NCBI RefSeq assembly: GCF_013376455.1
Contig: NZ_CP045504.1
Coordinates: 1-64,000, forward strand
Source of the DNA: Desulfolutivibrio sulfodismutans DSM 3696
Lineage (GTDB): Bacteria > Desulfobacterota > Desulfovibrionia > Desulfovibrionales > Desulfovibrionaceae
Length of the DNA: 64,000 bases
Direction: 5' to 3'
Shown piece after piece: positions 18,883 to 27,796 of the stretch; position 1 is the first letter of the stretch, and every line of letters starts with the position of its first letter. A model generated the notes under the pieces. That model did no database searches, was not told where the DNA came from, and saw only the letters and a program-made list of their open reading frames with translations. The translations under genes were made by a program, and so were the position numbers.

Positions 18883-19254
18883 CTACGGGGTTTCCAGACC
18901 CAGGGTGACGACGCTTTTGCCGTCATCCTGCGGCACGATGGCTACGGCCAGGGTGGACTCGCCCCGTGCAAAGGACAGGGTCTTGGCCTGGGCCATGTCC
19001 ATTTCAAGCGCCACGTCCCAGCCCTTGGCCGTCAGGGTCTCCCGGTAATAGGCGAGGATCTTGTCCGCAGGCTCGGCGGACTGGAGCATGGCCTGGATGT
19101 TTTTTCCATCCTTGGCGGCCATGGTCATGGTGCAGCCGGGGCAGAGGGCGGCCTCGGCGGCCAGAAGCGGCGGATAGGCCACCTGGGCCAGGGCTGTCGT
19201 ACCCAGGGCCAGGACAAGGCAACAGACCGACACGAAGCAGACGCCACGTTTCAT
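18883..19254 (-). CDS. Small secreted protein of unknown function
   Basis: A 123-residue exported protein. The signal peptide (about 1-24) ends ALAQVAYPP. The mature region contains a CPGC pair (LCPGCTMTMAAKDGK) and an alpha/beta domain with ADKILAYYRETLTAKGWD, a pattern common in periplasmic domains with a helix before a GW turn. The start is fixed by a GGAG site about 7 nt upstream. I do not recognise the family. The cysteines could bind a metal or form a disulfide; that is inference. Confidence 0.7.
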   Translation of the reverse strand: MKRGVCFVSVCCLVLALGTTALAQVAYPPLLAAEAALCPGCTMTMAAKDGKNIQAMLQSAEPADKILAYYRETLTAKGWDVALEMDMAQAKTLSFARGESTLAVAIVPQDDGKSVVTLGLETP

Positions 19255-19400
19255 GGGGATTCTCCCGAGATGGTCTCGCCGACCCCCGTTGCGGCGGAGT
19301 GGCGGAACACCCTTTTTCGGGAAACAGCGGGAAAAAGCAAGGGGCGGGAGCGTTTTTCGCCAGGGGATCGGGGCTCTCTCCCAACCCCCCGGCGAGTCAT

Positions 19401-19700
19401 TTAATTTTGGCGTGATTGATAAAATTCCCAGAAGACCAGGTGCTTGCGCAGGCGCAGTTTGTGTTTGGGGACATTCGCCAGGATCTGGGCCGAAGGGATG
19501 GGTTCCATCTCCCGCAGGCTGTGAAAGCGTCTGGCCCGTTCGTTGTCGAAATGCAGCGGTAAAAGGTGGGATAACAGCACCACGGCCGTGTCCCTTTCCT
19601 GGAGCAGCGCCTCGGCCAAGGCCTCGGCGTGGAGCGCATCCCGGATATGGACAATCGGCAACTCCTTCCCATTGACGGTAATGCTTTGTTCCTGTTTCAT
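19401..19700 (-). CDS. Small hypothetical cytoplasmic protein
   Basis: A 99-residue protein beginning MKQEQSITVNGKELPIVHI, with no signal peptide or membrane segment. The C-terminal half is basic (VPKHKLRLRKHLVFWEFYQ). A GGAGGT site lies 11 nt before the ATG. It is divergent from the large TPR gene, with a short promoter region between. No family recognised. Confidence 0.6.
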   Translation of the reverse strand: MKQEQSITVNGKELPIVHIRDALHAEALAEALLQERDTAVVLLSHLLPLHFDNERARRFHSLREMEPIPSAQILANVPKHKLRLRKHLVFWEFYQSRQN

Positions 19701-19841
19701 CTTTTGAAATAACCTCCCTGTTCCAAGCCATGCCGCGACGCATCCGGCGTCTCGGTCTCACCAGTGCTATCGGCGGTCCAGGCCAAAAGTTTAGGCTGCT
19801 TCATCCCCCCGAGGTCGCACCTCGGGAGCATGGCGGGAAAC

Positions 19842-19857
19842 TGGCATGAATTCTGCT
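19842..19857 (+). promoter_or_regulatory. Candidate sigma-54 promoter of the TPR gene
   Basis: TGGCATGAATTCTGCT keeps the GG (19843-19844), N10, GC (19855-19856) spacing and resembles the flagellin promoter. It overlaps a possible extended -10, TGCTATATT (19854-19862). Either would start RNA near 19867-19870, only a few bases from the first ATG. Confidence 0.5.
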
Positions 19858-19873
19858 ATATTCATTGAAAACC

Positions 19874-22800
19874 ATGCAAACCCCCATACGCCACAGCACC
19901 ACAATCCAGCAGGCGGGAGGCTCCGGCCGGGAGTCGGCCATTTTCTCCACGTCGTCGACGCGCCCCCGGGCCATCCTGGCGGCAGTTGTTTTTGTCATGG
20001 GTTTTCTGCTGGTTCCCCTGGCCGGGCTGGCCGCCGTTTCCGGGCAGACCGGGCAGACCGGGCAGCCAGTGGCCGAACCCGGCGGCTCCGGCAGTCCAAT
20101 CCCCGCCATCGGGACGGCCGCTCCGGCCGTCTCCCCGGAGGGGCCGCCGCATGCCTTTTTGCGCCTGGAACTGAAAAAAACCGCGCCCCTGTCCGGCGCC
20201 GTGCGCACCGGCGGGGCCGTGTCCTTCATGGCCACGGCGCATTCCGGGGATGATCCCGCCCCCCTGCCGGGCTATGTCTTTCGTTGGGAATCCGACGCCG
20301 GGGCCAAGTTTCTCGACCCTGAAGGGCCAAGCGGCAACACGGCGGTCTTTACCCGTCCGGGGCCGCAGAAGGTCTGGGTGACGGCCCTGGCCCCGGTGGA
20401 CGGACTGCTTGAGCCCGTGGCTGTGTCCGAGCCCCTGGAGATGGATGTGGCGGGGCCGCTTTTCCGGCTGTCCATCGATCCCCGGGAACCCCGGGTCGGC
20501 GAGGAGATCCGGGCCTCGGTCAAGGACTTTCCGGTTCGCGAGGATGTGGATTTCCGCTGGGCGGCCCTGCCGCGAAACGCCACCCTGGTCAACGTGGGGG
20601 AGAAGGAGATCACCTTTTACCTGCATGACGGCAAACCGGCCGAGGTGGCCGTGTCGGCCAGGATGCCCCTGGCCGGGAAGGATCTGGGCCGGGTGGCGGC
20701 CGAGGTGACGGCCAGGCCGTATCCGGTGGAGGTCTCCAACAAGGGCTTGGTGGGGCCGCGCCCGGTGATCTGGAAGGACGGCTCCGGGCCCGAGGAGATT
20801 GATGCCGTACCCGAGGGCGGGGCGGTGCTCCTGCGCGCGGACGTAAATCCCATGCCCGGCAATCCCCCGTTGGCGTTCACCTGGCGTCTGCCGCCGGGCA
20901 CGCGCCTGGAGGCCGGGGAGTCCGGGCGGCAGGTCAAGGTCGCCTGCGACCGGGTGGGAGACTACAAGGCCGTGGTGGAGATCCGGGACAGCCGGGATCT
21001 TTTGGTTGGCCGTGGGGAAGGGGCCTTTTCCGCGACCGTTTCCAAGGCCGACATGGACCTGGCCAGGCAAAACGCGGCCCAGACCGCCAAACTCACGGCC
21101 GAGGCCGTGCGGCTGTGGAACCGGGGCGAGGTGGAGCAGGCCGTGGACATGGCCTCCAAGGCTGCGGCCATGAACCCCAAAAGCGTGGACGCGGCCGGGG
21201 AATACCGGCGCATGGCCGCCGACCGGGAACGGCTTTTGGATCTCCTGCACCGGGCCGGGGAGCATCTGTCCCGCGACGAATTCGCCAAGACCGCCGGACT
21301 GTTGGACGAAGCCGGGCGTATCAACGGCCAATACGGCGGCATCTCCGGCCTGGAGCGGCGCATGGGCGAGCGCAAGGACACGCTGGCCAAGGTGGACGCC
21401 CTTATGGCCTCCTCCGGGCAAGCCTGGAACGCCGGGGACGTGGAGGGCGCGGTGCGCGCGGTCCAGTCCGCCCTGGCCCTGGACCCCGGGCACGAGGCAG
21501 CCCTGGCCCAGCGGGCGCGCCTGGTGGACGGACGGGACAAGATCATCGCCGGGCTTAAGGAAGCCGCCGTATTTCTGGAGAAAAAGCAGTTTGAGAGCGC
21601 GGCCTCGGCCCTGGCCGGAGTTCGGGGGATCAATGAAAAATTTCCCCCCTTTCGGGAGATGGACGCGGCCGTGGCCAAGCGTCGGGAAAATGCCTGGCAG
21701 GCGGACCAGCTTCTGGCCAGGGCCAGGGAACTGTGGACCGCCGGGGACATGGACGCCGCCCTGGGCGCGCTGTCGGACATCCTGAAGGCCGACCCGGAGC
21801 ACGCCGGGGCGAGGGCCGCCAAACAACAGACGGCCCAGGCCCGGGAAGTGGTGCTCAAAAACGTGGATCAGGCCAAGGCCTTTCTGGCCCAGAACCATCC
21901 CGACGAGGCCCTGGCCGCCCTCTCCCGGGCCAAGGGGGTCAATCCGGCCTATGCCCCTGTGCGCGAGATCGAGACGGCCGTGGCCGAACGTAAAAACCGG
22001 GCCGGACGTATCCGCGACCTGACGGCCAAGGCCCGGCAGGACGCCGCCAAGGGCGATCTGGATGCGGCCCTGGCCAGCGTGGAAAACATCCTGGCCCTGG
22101 ACCCGGCCGACGGGTTCGCCAAGCCGGAACGGGTCCGACTGGCCGGACTTCGCGAAGAAACGCGCGGGGCCATGCGCCTGGCCGAGGGCCTTGCCGCATC
22201 GGGCCGACACGGCAAGGCCCTGGAGACGTTGGCGGCGGCCTCGGCCAAGGCCCCTGGGTATCCGCCCCTTGCCGCCCAGAAGGCCAGGATAGCCGAAATG
22301 GCCGGGGCCTCGCAGAAAAAGGCCTCCGGGGTGCTGGCCGAGGCCTCGGCCAGGCTGTCGCGGGGGGATTTTTCCGGAACCCTGGCCGCCTTGGCCGGAC
22401 TCGAGGGCGTCAACGGGGTTTCCGCCGCCGATGACCGCAAGGCCAAGGAACTGGCCCGGGCCGCCAAGGCCGGCCAGGACAAGGCCACGACCGCCCAGGC
22501 CGCGAAGGCCAGCGCCGACGCCGCCAAGGCTGCCGCTCCGGCTGCCGGGCAGGGACAGAAAAAGGCGCGCTGCGACGAACTGTTCCGCCGGGCGGACTCC
22601 CGCCGGGGCAAGGGGGAGCACGCGGCGGCCATCAAGGACTACCAGGAGATCGTGACCACCTGTCCGGACTATTGCACGGCGTACAACAACATCGGGGCTT
22701 CGCTTTTTACCCTGGGGTACGCCCGGGAATCCCTGCCCTGGTTCGAAGAGGCCCGTAAGTGCGATCCCGGCGAGAAGCTTTTCGCGGACAATGTGGCCCT

Positions 22801-23143
22801 GACCACGCGGCTGGCGACGAATCCCTCCGGTCAAAAAACGCCCGCATCCAGCCGCCCCGACTGCTCCGGGGCCTTCGATCAGGCGGAAAAGCTGCGGGCC
22901 AAGGGGGATCTGGCCGGGGCCGTGCGCGACTACCGCAAGGTGGTGGAGGCCTGTCCGGACTATTGCGCGGCCTACAACAACATCGGCCTGGCCTTGAACA
23001 CCCTCGGCCACGTCAAGGAGTCACTGCCCTGGTTCGAGGAGGCCTACCGCTGCAATCCCAAGGAGGCCCTGTTTCAGGACAATATCCACATCACCACCAA
23101 GCAGATGCAGCAGGCCAGCCGGGACAGGCCCCCCGGGACGTGA
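19874..23143 (+). CDS. Large exported TPR-repeat protein
   Basis: A protein of about 1090 residues. A hydrophobic export or anchor segment (about 34-54) precedes a Gln/Gly/Pro-rich stretch. PKD/Ig-like beta domains occupy about 90-390 (VSFMATAHSGDD, FRWESDAGAKF). From about 395 come repeated helical TPR-like modules, each with a phrase such as WNAGDVEGAVRAVQSALALDP or WTAGDMDAALGALSDILKADP. Two near-identical C-terminal TPR units each contain CPDYC-(T/A)-AYNNIG. The frame opens at TTG 19865; I use the first ATG. No ribosome site is seen. It is probably a periplasmic or envelope scaffold. Confidence 0.78.
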   Translation: MQTPIRHSTTIQQAGGSGRESAIFSTSSTRPRAILAAVVFVMGFLLVPLAGLAAVSGQTGQTGQPVAEPGGSGSPIPAIGTAAPAVSPEGPPHAFLRLELKKTAPLSGAVRTGGAVSFMATAHSGDDPAPLPGYVFRWESDAGAKFLDPEGPSGNTAVFTRPGPQKVWVTALAPVDGLLEPVAVSEPLEMDVAGPLFRLSIDPREPRVGEEIRASVKDFPVREDVDFRWAALPRNATLVNVGEKEITFYLHDGKPAEVAVSARMPLAGKDLGRVAAEVTARPYPVEVSNKGLVGPRPVIWKDGSGPEEIDAVPEGGAVLLRADVNPMPGNPPLAFTWRLPPGTRLEAGESGRQVKVACDRVGDYKAVVEIRDSRDLLVGRGEGAFSATVSKADMDLARQNAAQTAKLTAEAVRLWNRGEVEQAVDMASKAAAMNPKSVDAAGEYRRMAADRERLLDLLHRAGEHLSRDEFAKTAGLLDEAGRINGQYGGISGLERRMGERKDTLAKVDALMASSGQAWNAGDVEGAVRAVQSALALDPGHEAALAQRARLVDGRDKIIAGLKEAAVFLEKKQFESAASALAGVRGINEKFPPFREMDAAVAKRRENAWQADQLLARARELWTAGDMDAALGALSDILKADPEHAGARAAKQQTAQAREVVLKNVDQAKAFLAQNHPDEALAALSRAKGVNPAYAPVREIETAVAERKNRAGRIRDLTAKARQDAAKGDLDAALASVENILALDPADGFAKPERVRLAGLREETRGAMRLAEGLAASGRHGKALETLAAASAKAPGYPPLAAQKARIAEMAGASQKKASGVLAEASARLSRGDFSGTLAALAGLEGVNGVSAADDRKAKELARAAKAGQDKATTAQAAKASADAAKAAAPAAGQGQKKARCDELFRRADSRRGKGEHAAAIKDYQEIVTTCPDYCTAYNNIGASLFTLGYARESLPWFEEARKCDPGEKLFADNVALTTRLATNPSGQKTPASSRPDCSGAFDQAEKLRAKGDLAGAVRDYRKVVEACPDYCAAYNNIGLALNTLGHVKESLPWFEEAYRCNPKEALFQDNIHITTKQMQQASRDRPPGT

Positions 23144-23193
23144 ACACGGGGCGGCCCTTCACAAGAAAAGACGGATGATTATATTTGTATCGT

Positions 23194-23215
23194 AAGGGGA
23201 ACGCGGGTTCCCCTT
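23194..23215. repeat. 9-bp hairpin downstream of the TPR gene
   Basis: AAGGGGAAC (23194-23202) pairs with GTTCCCCTT (23207-23215), loop GCGG. No T-run follows. Its GGGGAAC/GTTCCCC arms resemble those of the longer palindromes at 10827 and 45745. The rest of the 287-bp gap is relatively AT-rich and shows no gene. Confidence 0.6.
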
Positions 23216-23430
23216 GGGAGATAGAAAGTACAACCCCAACGGAGGGTCGGACGAAATAAAACGAGATCCCCATACCAGCGCAACGAGGCGCGCCAAAAAG
23301 ATTTGCCACGCGTAAAAGAGGTTCCGGAGAACGAAAAAGGAACACGGTCGGGTATCCGACGAAAACGCGAGGCAGATCTTTTTTTATGCCGTGGCATGGG
23401 CGCACGAAGCAAAGCGCCGGACCGGACGTG

Positions 23431-25173
23431 TCAGGCGAGTAAGGTGTTCTCGGCGTTCCTGTTTGTTAAAAACGCCTCCAGATCCTCGGAATCCAGGGGC
23501 TCGGAAAAAAGAAAACCCTGGGCGAATTCGCACCGCAAGGCCATCAGCATGTCCCGATGCTCGGTCATCTCCACCCCTTCCGCCACCACCTTGAGCCCCA
23601 GATTCTCCGCCATGGAGATGATGGTGCGGATGATCTCCCGGTTCTGCCGGGTTTCGGTCATGGAGCACACGAAAGAGCGATCCACCTTCAAGGAGTCGAA
23701 GGGAAAACGCTGCAGATAGCTCAGCGACGAATATCCCGTGCCGAAGTCGTCGATGACCACCTTGATGCCCAGTTCCGTCAGGGCGCGCATGGTGGCCTGG
23801 GCGGACGCGGCGTTCTCAAGGAGCATGCTTTCCGTTACCTCCAGACAGATGCGTCCGGGGGCCACCCCTGTCTCGTCCAGAATTCGACGCACCCCGTCCA
23901 CGAAACAGGGCTGCCGGAATTGCCGCGCCGAAATATTGACGTTCATGCTCATGTCTGCGGCGTCGGGAAATTTTTTCGAGAGATCCATGAGCCGCTCGCA
24001 GGCCAGGCGCAGGACCAAGTCCCCCAGTACGTTGATCAGGTTCGACTCCTCGGCCACGGGGATGAACTCAAGCGGCGGGATCATGCCGTAGCGGGGATGC
24101 CGCCACCGGGCCAGGGCCTCGAACCCGGTGATCTTTCCGGACAACAGGGAGACGATGGGCTGGTAATAGACCGTGATTTCCCCGGATTGCAGGGCCGTAC
24201 ACAGGTCGAGCTCCATTTCCATGCGCCGGGCCGTGCTGATCCGCATGCCCGCTTCGAAGACCGTGTAGTGGTTCCCGCCGTGCTCCTTGGAGCTGTACAT
24301 GGCGGTGTCGGCATCGCGCAGGATGTCGTCGGGGTGGGTGTAGGAGATGGCGCCAAGCACCACCCCAATGCTGACGGTGATGGAGATTTGCTGCTTGCGC
24401 AGGGTAAACGGCGGCGCAATCCTGGATACGATGCGCTCGGCGGCGGCCACGGCCCCTTCCGCCCCCCCCACGTCCTCCACCAGGACGGCGAACTCGTCCC
24501 CCCCGAAGCGGGCCAGGGTGTCCCCGTCCCGGGCCGCCTTGAGCAGGCGGTTGGCCGCCACCATGAGCAGCCGGTCGCCGGTCACATGCCCGAAGGTTTT
24601 GTTGACCAGCTTGAAACGGTCGATGTCCAGGTACAGGACCGCGAATTGCCGTCCGGGATGAATTCGGCTGCCTGCGATGGCCTGCTCCAGGCGGTTGATG
24701 AAAAACGCCCGGTTGCACAGGCCGGTCAGGCAGTCGTGGAAGGCGTCGTGCTGGAGGTGCTCCTCCAGTTGTTTTTGCCTGGTGATCTCGGTCAGGGTGA
24801 CCACGGCCCCTTTGTCGAGGCCGTGTACCGGGGCGGCCCGCAAGGCGAACCAGAGGTGCTGTTCCCCGTGCTGGACGCAGACTTCGGAGAGGAAAATGGG
24901 CTGCCGCCGTGCGGCCACCTCGCGCACGCCGACACAAGCGGCATCGGCCTGGGCGGGCTGGAGGATGGCGCGGCAGGCGTGGCGGAAATCCGTCCCTGGG
25001 GCAAAAAGTGCCGGGCTGGCTTCGAAAAGGGCTGCGCTGGCGGTGTTGGCCGTCACCACCCGTCCCGCCCCGTCGAGGAGAAAAACCGGCCCGGGCAGGC
25101 TGTCGAGCATGTCCCCGGCGGTGGCCGGTTGGACCGTATCGGCAGGGACGCCCCCAGGAGGCCCGCCGCTCAT
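23431..25173 (-). CDS. PAS-GGDEF-EAL cyclic-di-GMP protein
   Basis: A 580-residue cytoplasmic regulator with no membrane segment. A PAS-like domain (about 20-130) is followed by GGDEF (about 140-310) with an intact RFGGDEF at 222-228 and an inhibitory-site RDGD five residues before it. A full EAL domain (about 320-570) carries FEALARWRHP and VIDDFGTGYSSL. Both activities could be present: making c-di-GMP from GTP and cutting it to pGpG. Its start overlaps the upstream CBS-GGDEF gene in an ATGA, so the two are translated together. Confidence 0.92.
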   Translation of the reverse strand: MSGGPPGGVPADTVQPATAGDMLDSLPGPVFLLDGAGRVVTANTASAALFEASPALFAPGTDFRHACRAILQPAQADAACVGVREVAARRQPIFLSEVCVQHGEQHLWFALRAAPVHGLDKGAVVTLTEITRQKQLEEHLQHDAFHDCLTGLCNRAFFINRLEQAIAGSRIHPGRQFAVLYLDIDRFKLVNKTFGHVTGDRLLMVAANRLLKAARDGDTLARFGGDEFAVLVEDVGGAEGAVAAAERIVSRIAPPFTLRKQQISITVSIGVVLGAISYTHPDDILRDADTAMYSSKEHGGNHYTVFEAGMRISTARRMEMELDLCTALQSGEITVYYQPIVSLLSGKITGFEALARWRHPRYGMIPPLEFIPVAEESNLINVLGDLVLRLACERLMDLSKKFPDAADMSMNVNISARQFRQPCFVDGVRRILDETGVAPGRICLEVTESMLLENAASAQATMRALTELGIKVVIDDFGTGYSSLSYLQRFPFDSLKVDRSFVCSMTETRQNREIIRTIISMAENLGLKVVAEGVEMTEHRDMLMALRCEFAQGFLFSEPLDSEDLEAFLTNRNAENTLLA

Positions 25174-26897
25174 GGGATTCTCTCCTGGCGTCTACAGTCG
25201 ACGCGCTTGTTGCGGTACATGTCGTCGTCGGCCATCTTGAACAGGGTCTCGGCGTCGTCGCCGTCCTGGGGATGCACGGCCAGCCCCATGCTGGCGCTCA
25301 GGGTGATCGTGCGTCCCTCGATAAGAAAAGGTTGTTCCACCATGTCCCGGATTTTGGCGGTAATCCCTGCGGCGTGTTCCCGGCTGGCCATGTCGGGCAA
25401 GAGAAAGGTGAATTCGTCGCCGCCCATGCGCCCCACGGTGTCGCTTTCGCGCAGGCCCTGCCGGAACCGCCCGGCTAAAAGCCGCAACAGTTCGTCCCCG
25501 GCCAGGTGCCCCAGCGTGTCGTTGACCTCCTTGAAGCGGTCCAGGTCCAGAACCACCATGGCCAAAAGGGTGTTGTGGCGTCTGGCGCGCTTGAGCTCCA
25601 CGGCCAGGCGATCATGAAAGAGGGTGCGGTTGGGCAGATCGGTCAGGGGGTCGTGGTAGGCCAGGTGCCGGATGATCTCCTCGGCCTTGACCCGTTCGGT
25701 CACGTCGCGCAGCATGAGCACGTAGCCGCTGAGGCGATCCTGGTCGTCCCGGATGCCCGAGACCTGGGCCTCGATGCAGCGCGCGGCGTTCGCTTCGGGC
25801 CGTTCGAGGAGAAAGGAGTGCGTGGTGTTTTGATGGATGGCCTGAAAGCCCTTGGAGAGACGTTCCAGGGGCACGCCCGCCATCTGGTGCACCTCCCAGA
25901 TGTGTTTGCCCACGGTCTCCCGGGAGGATACCCCCAGCAGGCGTTCGGCCGCCGGATTGTAATAGTTGATGCAGAAATCGATGTTCGCGGCCACAATCCC
26001 CATATCCATGGCCGAGCGCATGATGTTGTCGAGGTAGACGGTCTTTTCCCGGAGATTGCGGTAGGCGGTCATGAGCTCCACCTCCTTGTCCCGGATGACC
26101 TCTTTGAGGGTCTGGATGTAGTTGCTTTCCAGGGCCTTGATCACGTTGGACTGGGTGACCAGCCCCTGGATGCGGGCATGCCCGTTGGATACCAGAAGCC
26201 GCCGCACATTGCGCTGGCGCATGATGCCGGCGGCCTCGGCCACGGAGGTGGACGGCGGTACGGCCAGAATAGGGCTGCGCATCACCTGGCCCGCCGTCAG
26301 ATGGGCCGGGATGCGGCCCTGCGCCGCCAGCCGCAGCACGTCGCGTTCGGTCAGGATGCCCAGGGGCGTCTCGTCCGTGGCCACGACAATGCAGCTTAAG
26401 GATTTATCGGCCATTTCCCCCAGGGCGCGTTCGAAGGGAAGGTCGGGGGGGACGGTGAAGACGATGCGGGACATGATCTGGTCGATGGGCTTGACCTCCA
26501 TGTAGGGGTCGTTGCCGAGATTTTCGATCAGATTGGACTGGGTGAGCATGCCTGTGGCCAGTCCGGCCCCGTCCGTCACCACCAGATGCCGGATCTTGCT
26601 GTGGGCCATGAGGTTTAAGGCCTCATGGATAAACGTGTCGCCGGTGACCGACAAAACCGGGGAGCTCATGAGATCGCGGATGATCAGCCCGGAAAAGTCC
26701 AGGCCCCGGGTGGCCGCATAGCGGACCACGGTGCGTTCCGTGAAAATTCCCACGGGCCGTTTGCCCGCCAGGATCATGATGCTGGAGATGCTGTGATCGC
26801 GCATGAGCGCGATGGCGTCCGTCACCGGGGAATCGGGCGGAACCCCCAGAACCTCGGGGGAGCAGATTTCCTTGATCTGGCGCTTGAGTACGGCCAT
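25170..26897 (-). CDS. CBS-PAS-GGDEF diguanylate cyclase
   Basis: A 575-residue protein. Four CBS motifs (about 10-265) likely form two Bateman modules that bind adenine nucleotides. A PAS domain (about 300-400) and a GGDEF domain follow, with intact RMGGDEF and the inhibitory-site RESD five residues before it. The frame is open to 27173, but the ATG at 26897 has GGAG with 6-nt spacing and the conserved region begins there, so this start is chosen over 26939. It is first in a two-gene operon with the PAS-GGDEF-EAL gene. Confidence 0.9.
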   Translation of the reverse strand: MAVLKRQIKEICSPEVLGVPPDSPVTDAIALMRDHSISSIMILAGKRPVGIFTERTVVRYAATRGLDFSGLIIRDLMSSPVLSVTGDTFIHEALNLMAHSKIRHLVVTDGAGLATGMLTQSNLIENLGNDPYMEVKPIDQIMSRIVFTVPPDLPFERALGEMADKSLSCIVVATDETPLGILTERDVLRLAAQGRIPAHLTAGQVMRSPILAVPPSTSVAEAAGIMRQRNVRRLLVSNGHARIQGLVTQSNVIKALESNYIQTLKEVIRDKEVELMTAYRNLREKTVYLDNIMRSAMDMGIVAANIDFCINYYNPAAERLLGVSSRETVGKHIWEVHQMAGVPLERLSKGFQAIHQNTTHSFLLERPEANAARCIEAQVSGIRDDQDRLSGYVLMLRDVTERVKAEEIIRHLAYHDPLTDLPNRTLFHDRLAVELKRARRHNTLLAMVVLDLDRFKEVNDTLGHLAGDELLRLLAGRFRQGLRESDTVGRMGGDEFTFLLPDMASREHAAGITAKIRDMVEQPFLIEGRTITLSASMGLAVHPQDGDDAETLFKMADDDMYRNKRVDCRRQERIP

Positions 26898-27090
26898 GTG
26901 CATCTCCGGGTGAACTGTCGCGGCATCGGGCTCGCGCATCGGGAAAAAAGTAACGACCTCGTAACATGGATCAAAAGAAAATTCACTCCCGATTTTCGGG
27001 CTTGGCCAAAAAATCCTTGTAATTTTCAGGGATACGGTGGAAAAACGAACCGGACACTTTTTTGTTGCGCCGCGTCCGCAAAAACCGTAC

Positions 27091-27106
27091 TCAAATCGCG
27101 ATTTGA
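27091..27106. promoter_or_regulatory. Perfect 16-bp palindrome upstream of ferredoxin
   Basis: TCAAATCGCGATTTGA is a perfect palindrome in the 313-bp divergent region between the CBS-GGDEF gene and the ferredoxin gene, about 105 bp before the ferredoxin ATG. It looks like a dimeric regulator site. A CCAGGGA/TCCCTGG inverted repeat lies just downstream at 27118-27142. The rest of the spacer holds no gene. Confidence 0.6.
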
Positions 27107-27198
27107 TAACGTTGCGGCCAGGGACCGATGACGGCTTCCCTGGACGCGGACCCGGACGAACCCCCGCGACCAAACGGAAATGGGGTCACAAAACCTAA

Positions 27199-27393
<195 letters not shown>

Positions 27394-27417
27394 TGAGCTG
27401 GGAAGCGCTTCTTTTCA

Positions 27418-27450
27418 CCCCGCGCCGAGACCCTCGGCGCGGGGTTTTTT
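27418..27450 (+). terminator. Ferredoxin terminator
   Basis: CCCCGCGCCGAG (27418-27429) pairs perfectly over 12 bp with CTCGGCGCGGGG (27433-27444), loop ACC, followed directly by six T residues. Confidence 0.95.
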
Positions 27451-27643
27451 GTTGGTGCGCCCTCTTTCTCCGCCGCGCGATGAAGTTTCGTGGAAAACGT
27501 CCGATAAGAACGTTGCAAGGAGCATGTGCCCGCACTGGCCGTCGGACGGAAGATGGCAACGCTTCGGGAACGCCCCTTGCATGGTTTTTCAGCAAAGGCG
27601 GGTCCACCGTTTTGGTCGATCCGGCCGGGTCGGAGGTGACGCC

Positions 27644-27796
27644 ATGAACTGGCTTAAGAATTCACTCCAGCATTTGCTCAATCCCGTGCATATGTACTGT
27701 CGTCTCATGGACTTCGGCATGACCAAAAACCGGGCCAGACGCATGTGCGCCGTCTACGAACGCCTGATCTACCGTTCGTTTATGGGAATGCCCTGA
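27644..27796 (+). CDS. 50-residue basic small protein
   Basis: A small protein beginning MNWLKNSLQHLLNPVHMYC, with RLMDFGMTKNRARRMC and ending LIYRSFMGMP. It is rich in Met, Arg and Tyr and is probably an amphipathic helical hairpin. CGGAGGTG lies 7 nt before the ATG, which makes this short frame credible. My recollection that similar short proteins occur in other Desulfovibrio genomes is unverified. Function unknown. Confidence 0.65.
   Translation: MNWLKNSLQHLLNPVHMYCRLMDFGMTKNRARRMCAVYERLIYRSFMGMP

Noticed and set aside
19862-23011. 1049-codon open frame antisense to the TPR gene
   Set aside because: It mirrors the high-GC coding frame of the TPR gene, is Gly/Pro/His-rich and has no domain; it is a codon-bias shadow.
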